The notes under the pieces were generated by a model. The model searched no databases, was not told the origin of the DNA, and saw only the letters and a list, made by a program, of their open reading frames with translations. Positions 1-10,721 of a DNA stretch of 64,000 bases are shown piece after piece. Source of the stretch: Lepiota brunneoincarnata (Eukaryota; Basidiomycota; Agaricomycetes; Agaricales; Agaricaceae); NCBI GenBank assembly GCA_023014365.1, contig JAEBUN010000005.1, forward strand, positions 372,001-436,000, in the 5' to 3' direction. Both the position numbers and the translations under genes were made by a program. The stretch's first letter is position 1; each line of letters opens with the position of its first letter.

Positions 1-720
1 GATGACTGTCCAAAAACTCCAGAGGAAAAGCAAAAGATGGTTAATATCCCTTACATGAATGCTGTTGGCTCTCTCATGTATTTGGCCACTACAACACATC
101 TGGACATTGCTTATGCTGTAGGGGTACTAGCACGCTTCAATGCTAACCCTGGAATGGCTCATTGGTCAGCTGTTAAACACCTGTTCCGATACTTAAGGGG
201 TACATTGGACTATAAGCTCACATATGGATCTGACTCCAGTATTGGTGATAGGATGTTTGTGACATATTGTGATGCTGATCATGGAGGAGACAAGGACTCT
301 CGCAAATCCACAACAGGATATTTGGTGAAGCTGGGTCAGGGGGTTGTGTGTTGGAGAAGCAAGCTTCAACCTGTAGTCACCAAGTCAACTACTGAAGCAG
401 AGTATGTGGCTGGAAATGAAGCTGGAAAAGAAATCCTGTGGATGCAAAAATTGCTAGGAGAGCTTGGATATACTCCATGTGCCCCATCGGTACTATACAC
501 TGATAGCCAGTCTGCAATGTCTGTTGCCAAAAACCCTGATCACCATGGGAGGATGAAACACTTGGACATGGGTTATTATTGGTTGAGGGAGAAGGTGGCA
601 ATGAAAAAGCTACAGCTTGAGCACCTGTCTACTGATGGCATACCAGCTGGTCTGCTTACAAAACCTCTTGCCCAAGTCAAGGTGGAGAAGTTCTGTGATC
701 TTATAGGTTTAAGGAAATGA
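1..720 (+). CDS. Ty1/copia pol, C-terminal RNase H part (partial)
   Basis: The frame is open from the first base of the window to a TGA at 718-720, so only the C-terminal end of a copia polyprotein is present. After the RT thumb-like start (PYMNAVGSLMYLA, DIAYAVGVLARF) comes the RNase H domain with TYCDADHGGD, the KSTTGYLVKLG stretch, the STTEAEYVA motif and the LYTDSQSAMSVAKNP motif. The HLDMGYYWLREKV and GLLTKPLAQVK endings are typical of copia elements. No stop or frameshift interrupts it. A purine-rich run and an LTR follow directly, which fits the end of the element. The rest of gag-pol lies left of the window. Confidence 0.93.
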   Translation, partial: DDCPKTPEEKQKMVNIPYMNAVGSLMYLATTTHLDIAYAVGVLARFNANPGMAHWSAVKHLFRYLRGTLDYKLTYGSDSSIGDRMFVTYCDADHGGDKDSRKSTTGYLVKLGQGVVCWRSKLQPVVTKSTTEAEYVAGNEAGKEILWMQKLLGELGYTPCAPSVLYTDSQSAMSVAKNPDHHGRMKHLDMGYYWLREKVAMKKLQLEHLSTDGIPAGLLTKPLAQVKVEKFCDLIGLRK

Positions 721-820
721 TGGAATAGGAAGTTGGATAAGTGAAGGTGTGGAGTGGATCAGGGGGTTGTGCATTGGTGATCCACTACACAAATTAAAGA
801 AGTGTTCTGTCAGGGGGTTG

Positions 821-1158
821 TGTTAAATAAAGTGACAGATCACTTATTAGTTAGTAATGAATTATGATATATAAGTAATTAGTTGTTATGTACACCCATC
901 CCTTGGGGATGTCAATTAGTGGACACCGAGTTTCATGCCTCATGTCCATTTTGACAGGATGGGACCTTAGACTAGCCAAATCCTATTATGTGAAGGGGAG
1001 TTACATATGAAGAACCTTTACACTTGACCAAATCAGTGGGCTTATCAAATCACACTATTATTAACAATGTGTGAATACATCAGTGATTGTTGATCAACTT
1101 GAGCTAGTGACTAGTGATCAGTGTGTCATTGATACTATTGACTCTACTCAGTTCAACA
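821..1158 (+). repeat. Ty1/copia 3' LTR
   Basis: A segment starting TGTTAAATAA and ending TTCAACA follows the copia pol stop. It is preceded by a purine-rich tract (CAGGGGG at 811-817), as expected for plus-strand priming. An earlier copy of the same CAGGGGGTTGTG block lies near 760. The LTR holds a TATA-like ATATATAAG near 868. The right edge falls inside the reading frame of a gypsy ORF on the other strand (copy C), so the copia element inserted there. The second LTR and the matching target duplication (expected AGATG) are outside the window. Confidence 0.8.
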
Positions 1159-2353
1159 AGATGTCGTACAAGAGGTGTCTGAAATGAGGACTTTCTATCC
1201 TTTCTTCTGGTGGGGTAGTTGGGTTTTCTTCAGAAGGAACCACATGGTTCTCCTGTAATGTTTGATTTGGCCATGTTATCATAACATTCCTTGTAGTAAT
1301 CATCATTGGTGAGATCGATGTATCAATGGTGAGTTGTGGGAGTGGTCGAGGTACAGGTTGTAGGATTTCTGGAGTAGGGGGCATGTCAAGTCTTTCGATT
1401 TGGGCACTCGGTCCGTTTATGACGAGGTTGGAAGACTGCACAGTGGGGGCATCGATATTTGATGCAGTCATAGGAGAAGTGCCCTGGGGCATATTGTTTG
1501 CATCCGAGGCATGCGAATTGGGGGCAGTCCATGGCCCAGTGTCCGGTATGCCTGCATTGGATGCAGACTGATCTGTCAGTGGTTTGGGGGTTGGTTCGTG
1601 TGTGAATGGGGTTGGGGGAGTTCTGAATTGGGACATTGTTATTGGTGACGGTGTGGGTGGTGTTCTTGGTGGGGGTAAGAAGTCTGAAGGGATTTCTGAT
1701 GTTGGTGGGCTTCTTCCCTTGCTGGGGATGGTGGCAATGATTGCAGCAGTGGTCGTCATGGTAGTGGTGGGGACAGTTGTGGTGGGGGGCTGCGAGGTAT
1801 GTACCTCATCTCATTTGGGTAAGTTCTTTGACACCTTGGACATGAGGCTCAATCTTGAGTGGAGAAGTCGCTCAAGTGATTCTGCCCAGGCATGTTGCGT
1901 ATTGTATGCAGTAGCAAGAGCCTTAGTCTGTCATATGTGGTGGGTATAGTCGTACCAGAGTTGTCTGTTGTATTCTGAAATTGAAGTGTGTTCCAATTTA
2001 GTTGTAAAGGCTCCGTCAGTGGCAGCCTTGCGCAGATCTCCATCAGAAGGGTGATCTGGTCCATGTGGTCGTACTCCAGCTGTATGGTATCTAAGGGAGG
2101 TGGCTGGGGTGGTTGTTGGTTCTGGGGTGGCGTTGGGGTCGGGGGTCTCATCTCTGAGAGTGGCATATGCGGTGGCAAAGGTGTGAGAGGGGGTGTTGGG
2201 AGACAGGGCCAGAACGGGAGTTGTCTGAAGTGTAGTATGTTCGACATTTGCATTGTTGATGATGATGATAGAGGATGATGAGGAAGTTGGTGAGGGTGTT
2301 GTTGAGAAAGGGGGAGTGGTTTGGGGGTGAGTGAGGTTGAGGTTCATGGGCAT
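1159..2353 (-). pseudogene. ORF3 of gypsy copy C (three zinc knuckles), broken
   Basis: This matches the ORF3 found at the 3' end of copies A and B. It starts MPMNLNLTHPQ, shares RDETPDPNATPEP and the YHTAGV block, and has a stop after DYTHHI near 1931. The zinc-knuckle part is still readable in another frame at about 1440-1600: CIQCRHTGHWAMDC, CLGCKQYAPGHFSYDC and a third C-C-H-C unit. The ATG overlaps the end of pol in ATGCCCATGA, as in A and B. The last codons run into the copia LTR, which cut the gene. Function is unknown. Confidence 0.8.
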
Positions 2354-5300
2354 CTTTTAAGTACATTTGGTGTAGGAGCAGAGTTGTCTTTGGTAGGTTC
2401 TGGTGGGTTCCTGCTCTTTCTGGAGAATTCCATAAGCTTCTTTATACTTGGTTAAGTATTCTTCAGCATTTGCATAATGTGTTTTGTCAGTGATCCATTT
2501 GTTCTCTGTGTGGGAGTATCCTTTCCATTTGACATAGTATTGAAGTTTTCCACGATATCAGTGGTGATTTAGAATGGCTTCTATTTCATATTCTTCTTCT
2601 TCATTGATGATGTCTGGTGGTGGTGGAGTTGGGTAAGATCTGTATGCTTCTGTTTTGGTATATGAGGTTAGAAGATTTCAGTGGAATACCAGATGTATCT
2701 TCCATTTGATCAGAAGTTTTAATTTGTATGTGAGTGGTGATAAGACTTCTGAGATAAGGAAAGGTCCTAGTCTTTTTGGGGATATTTTGTTGGAGATGAA
2801 GGGGAGTTTGAGGTTTTTGGCTTCTAGCCATACTTTTTGATGTGTTTCAAGGGGTTTGACAGTTCTTCTGGTTCTTTGTTTCATAATATCGGCAGAGAGT
2901 TGATGTGCTGCATGTGCTTCTTTTCTGGCATCATCAAGGAGTCTGATGCATTCATCTACTGATGGAAAGTTTGATGTTTCCATTACTGTGGGTATTGGTG
3001 GAGGGTTGTATCCCTTGATTAGTTCAAATGGGGATTTCTGCCTTGAGGCATGTATTTTGGAGTTGTGTGTGAATTCGGTGATAGGAAGGGTTTCTGACCA
3101 GTCAAGGGGGTTCCTGGTGCAGTATATGGCGAGATAGGTCTCGATTTCTTGGTTGTATCATTCAGTAGAACCATCTGTCTGGGGATGGTATGCGGTTGAG
3201 AATGCTTGTTGGATGTTTAAGCGTTTGGCTAGCTCTTGGAGGGAGTTGGCGGCGAATCTAGGGTCTCAATCTGATATGATCTTGTTGGGTAATCCAAACC
3301 TAGTGAAGACTTTTTCTATTAATAGTCATCCGATGTCATCAGTGTTTGATCAATCTGAGGTTGGGATGAAAATTACCCCCTTCATAAGGCCATGGTCCAC
3401 CACGGACAATATTGCATTATGGCCGGTGCTAGGTGGTAGACCAGTGATGAGATCCCATGAGATCTGGGCAAATGGGCATCTGGAAGATGATTGTGGGATT
3501 GGTTGAGTTGGTGCATGATCCAGTCTGTGTATGATTTTGTGTTGCTGACACTCTGGACAGCCTTTGATGTAGTTCTTTATGAACGTTGACATTCCTGGCC
3601 AATATACCTCTTTCTTGGTGAGGCAGTATGTTTCCTGTTCACCAGGGTGGCCACATGTAGGGTGGTCATGGTATCTTGCAATGACATTGTGTCTGAGTTG
3701 GAGGTCTTCTGGAATGATGACATGTTCTTGGAACATGAGGAGTGGGCCATTGGAGGTCGGGACTGTTCCGAAGTCTTTATTGGCAGTATTAGAGTGGGTT
3801 TCTTTTAGGAGTTTGAATGCTTTGGTGGTTCTAGTGTCGTATTTGGGTGATTCAGTGATTCTTTCTTGGAGTTCTATATCAACAGTGTCAATAAAGAGGT
3901 GTTCTGGGAGTACTGTGATCAGGTTTTGATCTTCTATGTTGGCGGTGGCAACAAAGAGGATGTTTGGAAGCATAGTGACATCTTCATTATCGTTATCCTC
4001 ATCAGGGATGTGGTCTGGATGTCTTGATAGAGCGTCTGGTGCAGGGATCTTTGATCCTGGGACATGTTCTAGTTTGAAGTTGTAGTCGGCAAGGGTCTGG
4101 ACCCATTGTGCTTGTCGGCGGTTGATTTTCTGGGGTTTATGCCAATATGTGAGATTTTGGTGGTCTGTTCTGATACGGACAGTATGGGGGCTGCCAAGGA
4201 GGTAGTGACACCATTCTTCGAGGGCTCGGATAATTGTGAGGAGTTCCCTGTCGTAGATATCATCATTGCATTCTGCTGGTCCAAATGTTTTTGAATAGAA
4301 TGATATGGGTTTCCGTATTCCGTTGATGTTGTGTTGGTACAGGACAGCTCCTGATGCAAATTTGGAAGCATCAGCTTCTATTTTGAGGGGTTTTGTGGAG
4401 TCAGGCATGAGGAGTACCAGTTCCTTTAAGAATTTGTTTTTGAGTGTTTCAAATGCTTTCTGTTGTTCTTCTTCCCATTCAAATTTGTTCGATTTGGATA
4501 GAAGTTAGTTAAGGGGTTTGGTGTTGTGGGAGTAACTGTGGATGAACTTCCAGTAGAAGTTGCAGAATCTGATGAATTTCCGAATATGTTGGACTGTTTT
4601 TGGCACTGGCTAGTCTTCTATTCCCTTGAGTTTTCCAGGATCCATTTTGATTTCATTGGGCATGATGATCATGCCGAGATATTTGAGTCGTTGTTTGTTG
4701 AACTTGCATTTCTCTGTTTTGAGGTAGAGGTCGTTTTCCTGCAGGATTTGCAGTACTTTTTCTGTGAGTTGGTCGGTTTCTTCCTGAGTTTTACTGTAGA
4801 TTAGGATATCATCCATATAGATGATGATTCCTCCTTTCTCCATTATCTCAGAGAATAATGTGTCCATCATATGTTGGAACATCATGGGACTGTTGCAAAG
4901 TCCAAAAAACATGACAGTCAGTTTGAAAAGACCCATAGGAGTCTTGAACACTGCTTTCCATTGGTTGCCATCTTTGATTCTGACATTATTGTATCCTAGG
5001 CAGACATCAAGCTTAGTGAAGTACTTAGCTCCTTTGAGTTTATCCATGATAGATGAAATCATGGGGATTGGGTAGGCGTTTTTGACAGTGTGATTGTTTA
5101 GATAACAATAGTCTTGGCATGGTTGGAGGTCTCCTCCTTTCTTGGCAACAAAGAAAAATGGTGATGCCATAGGGGATTTTGAGGGGTGGATGTATCCTTT
5201 TTGGAGGTTTTCATCTATAAATTCTTTTAGCACTTTTTCTTCAGCAGGTGCCACTTGATAAGGTTTCATTGATTTTGCTTTGAATGTTGGTTTTAGTTCA

Positions 5301-6187
5301 ATTTCGTGATCAAACGTTCTTGATGGTGGGAATTGTTCAGAGGCTTTCTTGTTGAATATTTTAGCCCATCAGGCAAATCTCCAAGGGATCTTGGGTGGTT
5401 CCTTGTTTGATTCTGGTTGTTTTCCTTTTTGGTTTGCTGATTTTGTCAGGTTGTGTTGCTCATTGTGGAGCATTGTGGTGTGTGTCACTTTGGCATTTAC
5501 TTCTAATGGGGTTAGAAGCATTGGGTTCATTTCTCTTTCTAAAGAGAAGGTATTGAGGTCAACATTTGACAGGTTGATGTATTCTTCAGGGTTTTCCTTG
5601 GGTTGAGAGGTTTTCCCAGCCATTATGTCCATGGCAATGGAGTTGAGTTTGACAGGTCATTGTAGGGTTCTGAGGAGTTTGGAAAAGTTTTGGTGATCGA
5701 TTCGGGGTTTCCAAGAGAATGTCTTGGCCTTCCAGTTGATGTCAGTATTGTATTGTTCCAACCAGGGAAATCCGATGATGAGATCCTTCTCACCAGTGTT
5801 TGTGACATATGCTTCTAGTGTGCAATCTCTTCCATCAATGATGGTCCTGATTTTGATGTATTCATGGATCTTGCCATGTTGATTGTCAGTTCTGTCAATG
5901 TTGCTGAGAGGGATTGGTTGGTCCAGCTGTTTGGTTTGATAACCATGTCGTTCAATGACTTTGTGAGAGATAAAATTCCCTTGGGCTCCTGAGTCTATCA
6001 GGGTGGTGATGGCCACAGGTTTTGATGTCTGTTCACTCCAAATCTCGATGGGTAGGTAGAGGAATTGTTTATTCAGGGAGAGTTGTAGTTGTACAGAATT
6101 TATCGAGAAAGTGTCCTTCTGAGAGTGAGAATATATAGAGTCCTTCTGGGAATGAGCAGGGGCACATCGGTCTGTGTTCTGTTTCAA
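2344..6187 (-). pseudogene. gypsy copy C pol (PR-RT-RNaseH-INT-chromodomain), broken
   Basis: Read on the minus strand: protease LIDSGAQGNFISHK near 6000, RT with YMDD at 4809-4820 and ASPFFFVAKKGGDL, RNase [15 protein letters not shown] (frame broken nearby), integrase zinc finger (HPTCGHPGEQETY, CPECQQHK), and integrase core ISWDLITGLP. A TGA stands in place of Arg in the ISD-R-DP motif (3266-3268). A chromodomain follows near 2480-2600. Other stops include a TGA before WAKIF (5369-5371). The gag stop (6184-6186) and the first pol codons overlap in a -1 relation. The order is that of chromoviruses. Confidence 0.88.
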
Positions 6188-7989
6188 AAATCCTGGAAGG
6201 GATGCATCTCTGGGTCTTCGGCTAGCATAGAGTGGAGCTCCTATTGGAGTTCAGGGTCAAGGTCATTGACCATTTGGTGCATCTGAGATGCAACTTCTGC
6301 GACTGCAAGGGAGTACTTGCATTGCAGTGATTGTTGGGCACTCTGGTTCAGGAATCCAGGACGAGTGTTTTGTTGTCCTGGGAAGGGTTGGTTGGGGTTT
6401 TGCACAGGGTGAGGGGGGTTTGTACGCATTCCTAGAAAGTGTCTTGCTTGAGAGGGTTGAGGGCATTTGCTAACCCAGTGGTCTTTGGCTCCACATCAGA
6501 AGCATTCTTGGTTTTGATAGGCTTTAATTTGTTGTCCAGTGACAACGGCATCTATTCCCAAGGAATCTTGAAGGTTTTCTTTGGCATAGTCTGGTTGGGG
6601 ATTTTCTGGGTAAGGATCTTCATATCCTTCTTCCATTGTGGCATGGTCTATTTCCATGGTGTGTGGGTTGCGTGGTGTGAATTGTGGAGTGTTACTCCTT
6701 TGGTAGAATTGTGCATAGGGCACATTGTTGTTTGGACAGCTTGGTCCGTGGTTGGGTTGGTATTGGTTTCTCTGGGGGAACGTGTTCCTGGGGGTGCCAT
6801 AGAGGGCATTGATTCGGCGGAAGTTGTCATCGAGTTTATTGGCTCAGGTGTACCAAGTGGCAATAGTTGTCAGAGGGTTTTCCAATTTGTCAATTTTCAT
6901 GGCAATATGGTGGTTGATTGCCTTGCGGTATAGATCAATCAGGGTGCAATCTTCATTGAGTCCAGATTGACAGACAAGCTTCTTGAACTGAGAGTTGAAC
7001 TCAGTCATTGGTTTACCTGCTTGATGCAGGGTTTGAAGTCTGGTATACACGTATGCATGTTTATCTGCCAGGGTGAAGTCAGCTCCAAGTCTGGCAGTGA
7101 AGTTGTCCTATGACTCCATGGCTATGGGTTGTCCTTGTTGGGTTTGGGCGTTCCTCTTGTGGAGGTATTGTCTAGCCCAGGCTCGGGCATCTCTTGATTG
7201 CATCGTCGAGAGGACGAACAATGTTCTGGCAAGGTCATTGTTGTAGGTAGTCGCATTAGCGAGCACGTATACTTCACATTGGAAGATCCAATCTTCAAAT
7301 AGTCTTCTGGTTCCATCAAAGGTGATGGGTTTGAGGAGTCCTAACTCCTTTGGGTTTTGTGCGGCGGCCATTATTTGTAGTTGTCTGGGTGGCAGCGGCA
7401 GTGGTTGCGGTGGTTGCGGTGGTTGTACAGGTGGTGCCAGTAGGGCTAAGGGTTGTACTGGTGCAGGTAATGCGGGTGGTTGAGGATCGGGGTCTGATTG
7501 GTTGTCATCGGTGATATAAACGTCTGAGTTGTTGTCTGCTGGGGGAGTTTTTCCTTGATTTACTGCGTACTTGTGGCGTGTGAGTAGGTTCTCTTCTGAT
7601 TTAGAAAGTTCTCTTGGTTGCTTGAGGGCGTATTCAAGTTTTTGAAGTTTGAAGTTGTTTAATGGGTCTACTTTAGCATGGTATTCTTTGGCTTGTTTAT
7701 GTCTTCTTTCTTCTTGTTTGTAGTGTTCTTTTAATTCTCTTTCATGTTGTATTCTTTGTCGTTCTGCTAGTTCTTCAGCAAAACTTGTTCAAGTATGTGT
7801 TAATGTACTTGGAGCAGGTGAATTGAATGGGGATGGGGGATAGAATGGGGACAGTGTCTGAGTGGGGATAGGGTTTCTTCTGGGATCTGGATTTTGGGTT
7901 TCTGATCTAGAGATTCTACTTCTTGATTTGGGAGGAGGTGATGGAGTTTCTCAGGCCAAGAACTTCTTTGGAGGCGTGGTGGCAGTTGT
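6184..7989 (-). pseudogene. gypsy copy C gag, broken
   Basis: The capsid part begins at the Met at 7371 (MAAAQNPKELGLLKP) and runs through FEDWIFQCEVYV, the RTLFVLSTMQS block and WARQYLHKRNAQ to a CCHC zinc knuckle (GAKDHWVSKC; its first Cys region is damaged by a stop). Upstream the frame continues to 7989 without a Met: a proline-rich stretch, then a charged helical stretch (LAERQRIQHERELKEHY). That upstream part aligns with copy B. Stops include a TAG after AMES and a TGA at 6844-6846 after TWYT. The latter is shared with A and B. Confidence 0.85.
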
Positions 7990-8250
7990 CTAGCAATCAA
8001 TTATCGCTAGAAGGATGAAAAATTGGGTTGCGATGATGGAGATTCCTGAATACAGGTTCCACAATCTGACAACACAGCAGTGGCAAGGGCATGTGATGCA
8101 TTCAAGTTCTAGGGTAATAATTTGATAGGCGATGAGGGTGGCGGTGGAGGTAAAGATGAAAATGAGTAGGTAAGCCAGGTCTTCTGGCAGGGAGAGGTTG
8201 AGAGACATAGTGATGGCTACACAGAGAGGTGGTTTTCTTTCACACATCAT
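7990..8250 (-). CDS. ORF0 of gypsy copy C: small two-helix membrane protein
   Basis: A short ORF sits between the LTR and gag, in the same frame as gag and separated from it by one TAG (7990-7992). From the MM start it has a hydrophobic segment (LAYLLIFIFTSTATLIAYQII), a Cys-rich loop (CITCPCHCCVV), and a second hydrophobic segment (IIATQFFILLAII). Copies A and B carry the same ORF at the same place with largely conservative changes. The two segments look like membrane helices. I recognise no known family; the role is unknown. Confidence 0.6.
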   Translation of the reverse strand: MMCERKPPLCVAITMSLNLSLPEDLAYLLIFIFTSTATLIAYQIITLELECITCPCHCCVVRLWNLYSGISIIATQFFILLAIIDC

Positions 8251-8335
8251 TTTGAACAACCAGAGTACCTCGACACGTTCAGTGCATCGGCAGAGCAGAG
8301 CAGAGTAGAGGGTGAGCAAGAGATAAGCAGCAGAG

Positions 8336-8347
8336 TATCTTAGTGTT
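8336..8347 (-). promoter_or_regulatory. Self-priming primer-binding site, copy C
   Basis: One base inside the 5' LTR, the minus strand reads AACACTAAGATA. This is the exact reverse complement of TATCTTAGTGTT in the same LTR (8507-8518), 33 bp after the TATATAAGG box. No sequence complementary to a tRNA 3' end (TGG start) is found here. The layout fits Tf1-type self-priming, where the 5' end of the RNA folds back as primer. Confidence 0.75.
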
Positions 8348-8348
8348 T

Positions 8349-8731
8349 TGTTACCCAGGTTAGGGGTTCACTCTTGAGTAGCACAGAGTTCAACACAGGA
8401 TGTCTATACAGACTTGGTCCTGTCCTACTAAGTGCGACTTGGAGACGATGGAGCACTATAAGTCCAGCTGGTTATGGCAAAGAGGTATAGGAGGCAAGAA
8501 CTTTATAACACTAAGATAAGGATACAAGGTATTGTACTGTATCCTTATATACTTCTAAGTGTGGCTGTACTCCTACTATAATAGTCCAGACTAGAGTAAC
8601 TATGAGTCAGAGATAAGAAACATGAGGCATATGGTAAGAATAGTCCTTCTGATGTACACTACTGATGGTTTCATAGTGACATGGGAATATAGCTAAAAAT
8701 AACCATCCTTCTGATAAGACTTCTGATAACA
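8349..8731 (-). repeat. 5' LTR of gypsy copy C
   Basis: On the minus strand it starts TGTTATCAGAAG and ends CTGGGTAACA, 383 bp. It matches the LTRs of A and B through the TATATAAGG box (about 8543-8551), the TATCTTAGTGTT block and the region ending in GGGTAACA; its first part differs, so it is a third LTR subtype. It interrupts the gag of element D. The 5 bp beside it on the outer side are CCTCA; the partner lies outside the window. Confidence 0.88.
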
Positions 8732-10241
8732 CCTCAACTTCTTCATCAGTTGCATCTTCTAATATGTTGTATAGGGAGTTCTTCTTCTTATAACTTGCTT
8801 GTCTTCTTCTGGATATCGCATTTGACTGGTTTCTGGCATCCAAATTGTGGGGTAATTCAGATCGGCAATATATGGTCTTCTTGGTGGGGCATTCATGGGC
8901 AAAGTGTCCAGTTTTGCAGCAGTTGAAACATCTCCTCTCCTTGAGATCCCTTCTTTGGGCATCTGTGAGAATTGCATTGAGGGCTTCATAGGTGTGCTCC
9001 TGTACCAGCTGGTGGAGTCTGTCTTCTTTGGTTTCTTCATCTTCATCAGCTTCCTCAGTGAGTAGATCTGGCTCTTCCTCAAAGTTGAGGTTGTAGACTG
9101 CTTCAGCAAGTTGGTCAATATCCATTGCGTTAGGGTCTGTCACTTGATAGGGGAGTGGGACACAGCACGTAAAAGCATTTCTTTTCCCTTTAAATGAGCA
9201 AGGGCACGAAGTTGTTGGAAACGAGGGAGCTCCCCGAGTTTGCATATAGTCGTGTTGAGTTTGTAATATTTGATATGCTGTTCAAGCTTGCTTGAACCAG
9301 TCGTTGAGTTTGTTTCCTGGATTGAGGCTAATTGTCTTGATTGTGACAGGGCAATCCAACCCATTCTTGAAATAGTTGACCACCACCACTCCATCTCCAA
9401 GGTCAGCCTGATAGGCAAGTATCTGGAACTGGGATATGTAATTGTCAGTATATTGTCCATTCTGTTTGAGGTGGCGGATTCTGTCCATTGCGTCTGCAGG
9501 GACATTGTTTGGGGCGAAGGATGTGTCAAGTCCTTCCAGGAATTTCTTCCATGTTGGAAGGTTCTGGCTTCCATCAAGTTCTTTGTTTGATTCCAAGAAT
9601 GCTCCTCTCCATGTTGTGGTGGGGCTGGTGGACATGTATGAAAGGGCAAATTGTATCTTGGTCTTGTCATCAGAAAAGGCACCAGGCTTTGCATCGATGT
9701 ATAATTGTACTGCGTCCTTCCAGAGGCGGTAGTAGTTGGTCTCTCCATCAAAGGTTGGGGGTGTATTGATCTTTGCGGAGGAGGCCATATTGTCAATGTC
9801 AGAGGTTGTGGACTCCTCATCGTAAGTGTGAATAGACCCATTTGTGGGGCTAACTTTGGATGATTTGGATTGTACAGGGGAACTGGATCAAGGCAGTGAG
9901 TGTACCAGTGATCCAAGTGGTGATGTGAGGGGTGAGAATGTTCTTGAGGGTTCCTGTTGCAAAGTGTTGTTACGAGTTCTTGTACTTGTTGAGGGTTGAG
10001 GACTGGAGGATGGGGTAGATGTTCTATGAATCGGCTCCCCAAGCTTTAAGCAGGTAGAGGTGGCAGTTCTTTCAGGTGGTGGTTGTTTGGGTAGGGATTG
10101 AAGAACTGATGCTGGGGGTGCTGGGTATCCTGGGTCTTCTGTTCGACGTTGAACTCTCTCAGTAGGTTGTGTAGGGTATGGTGCAGAACCAGAGGGTGAA
10201 CGAGTGAGGGGTATAGGTTTTGTTTTCTTTTTATGGTCCAT
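8732..10241 (-). pseudogene. Element D gag, broken and truncated
   Basis: One frame can be followed from MDHKKKTKPIPL (10241) to the insertion at 8731. It contains a Pro/Ser-rich N-terminal part, the capsid-like core (PPTFDGETNYYRLWKDAV, FALSYM, WRGAFLE, FLEGLDTSFAP), an acidic linker (LNFEEEPDLLTEEADED) and one zinc knuckle CFNCCKTGHFAHEC. TGA stops occur after HSLP and after WFKQA, both at places where CGA (Arg) would fit. This is a retroviral-type Gag, unlike that of family 1. Confidence 0.82.
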
Positions 10242-10394
10242 GGTGGAGGGGGTATGAAGTCGGGTTCAGAGTCAGTTGTTGACCAGTCAGAACTGTTAGA
10301 TTCTTCGTAGTCAGTGGCGAGGGGGTTGTTTCAGTTTGTAGACAGGGTGTAGAGGGAAGAAGTTGAAGGTGAGGGTGGGGTTGAAGGTGAATAA

Positions 10395-10522
10395 TCAATG
10401 CTTGCAGGTGCGTTATCCCAATCAATGCTTGAAGGTGCGGATGACCTATATACAACACTTATGGGTGCATTATCCCAATCAACACTTAAAGGTGTGGATG
10501 ACCTATCAACGCTTTTGGTGCG
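10395..10522 (-). repeat. Short tandem repeat upstream of element D gag core
   Basis: About two and a half copies of a unit near 57 bp, each made of two related halves of about 27-30 bp (CAATGCTTGNAGGTGCG followed by TTATCCCAAT or GATGACCTAT). In the minus-strand frame it encodes repeats of the type SSxPLSVDWDNAP. The frame is not continuous with the main gag frame downstream. Confidence 0.6.
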
Positions 10523-10707
10523 TCTGACCAAGGGTGTAGAGGGTATGGTGGCCTGCTCTACGGGGGTGTATCACCAGACAGTGACAAGGTGTGTTGTCAG
10601 ATACGGTTGGCACTTGGATAGCAATAAAGCATATTGTCTGCCAGTGTGGAAGGGTAGCAACAAGGCATACCGATACTACAGGGTGTACAATGGAGGTTGT
10701 GCAAAGG

Positions 10708-10719
10708 AAGCTTTAATCT
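10708..10719 (-). promoter_or_regulatory. Self-priming primer-binding site, element D
   Basis: Two bases inside the 5' LTR the minus strand reads AGATTAAAGCTT. Its reverse complement AAGCTTTAATCT lies in the LTR at 10892-10903, 35 bp after TATATAAGG (10930-10938). The 12-base match and spacing mirror those of gypsy family 1, although the sequence itself is unrelated. Confidence 0.72.
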
Positions 10720-10721
10720 AA

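Larger units (their letters stand above)
1159..8731 (-). mobile_element. Ty3/gypsy chromovirus family 1, copy C (3' end missing)
   Basis: This is a minus-strand copy of the same family as A and B: 5' LTR (8349-8731), self-priming site, ORF0, gag, protease, RT, RNase H, integrase, chromodomain and ORF3. Its 3' end is cut at 1158 by the copia insertion; the remainder is presumably left of the window. Its 5' end is inserted into the gag of element D after the codons for DEEVEV. It carries many stops and frameshifts and is poor in CpG compared with copy B, so it is an old copy. Confidence 0.9.

Noticed and set aside
6439..6933. Plus-strand frame of 164 codons
   Set aside because: It is the antisense shadow of gag in copy C; similar shadows occur opposite gag in A and B.
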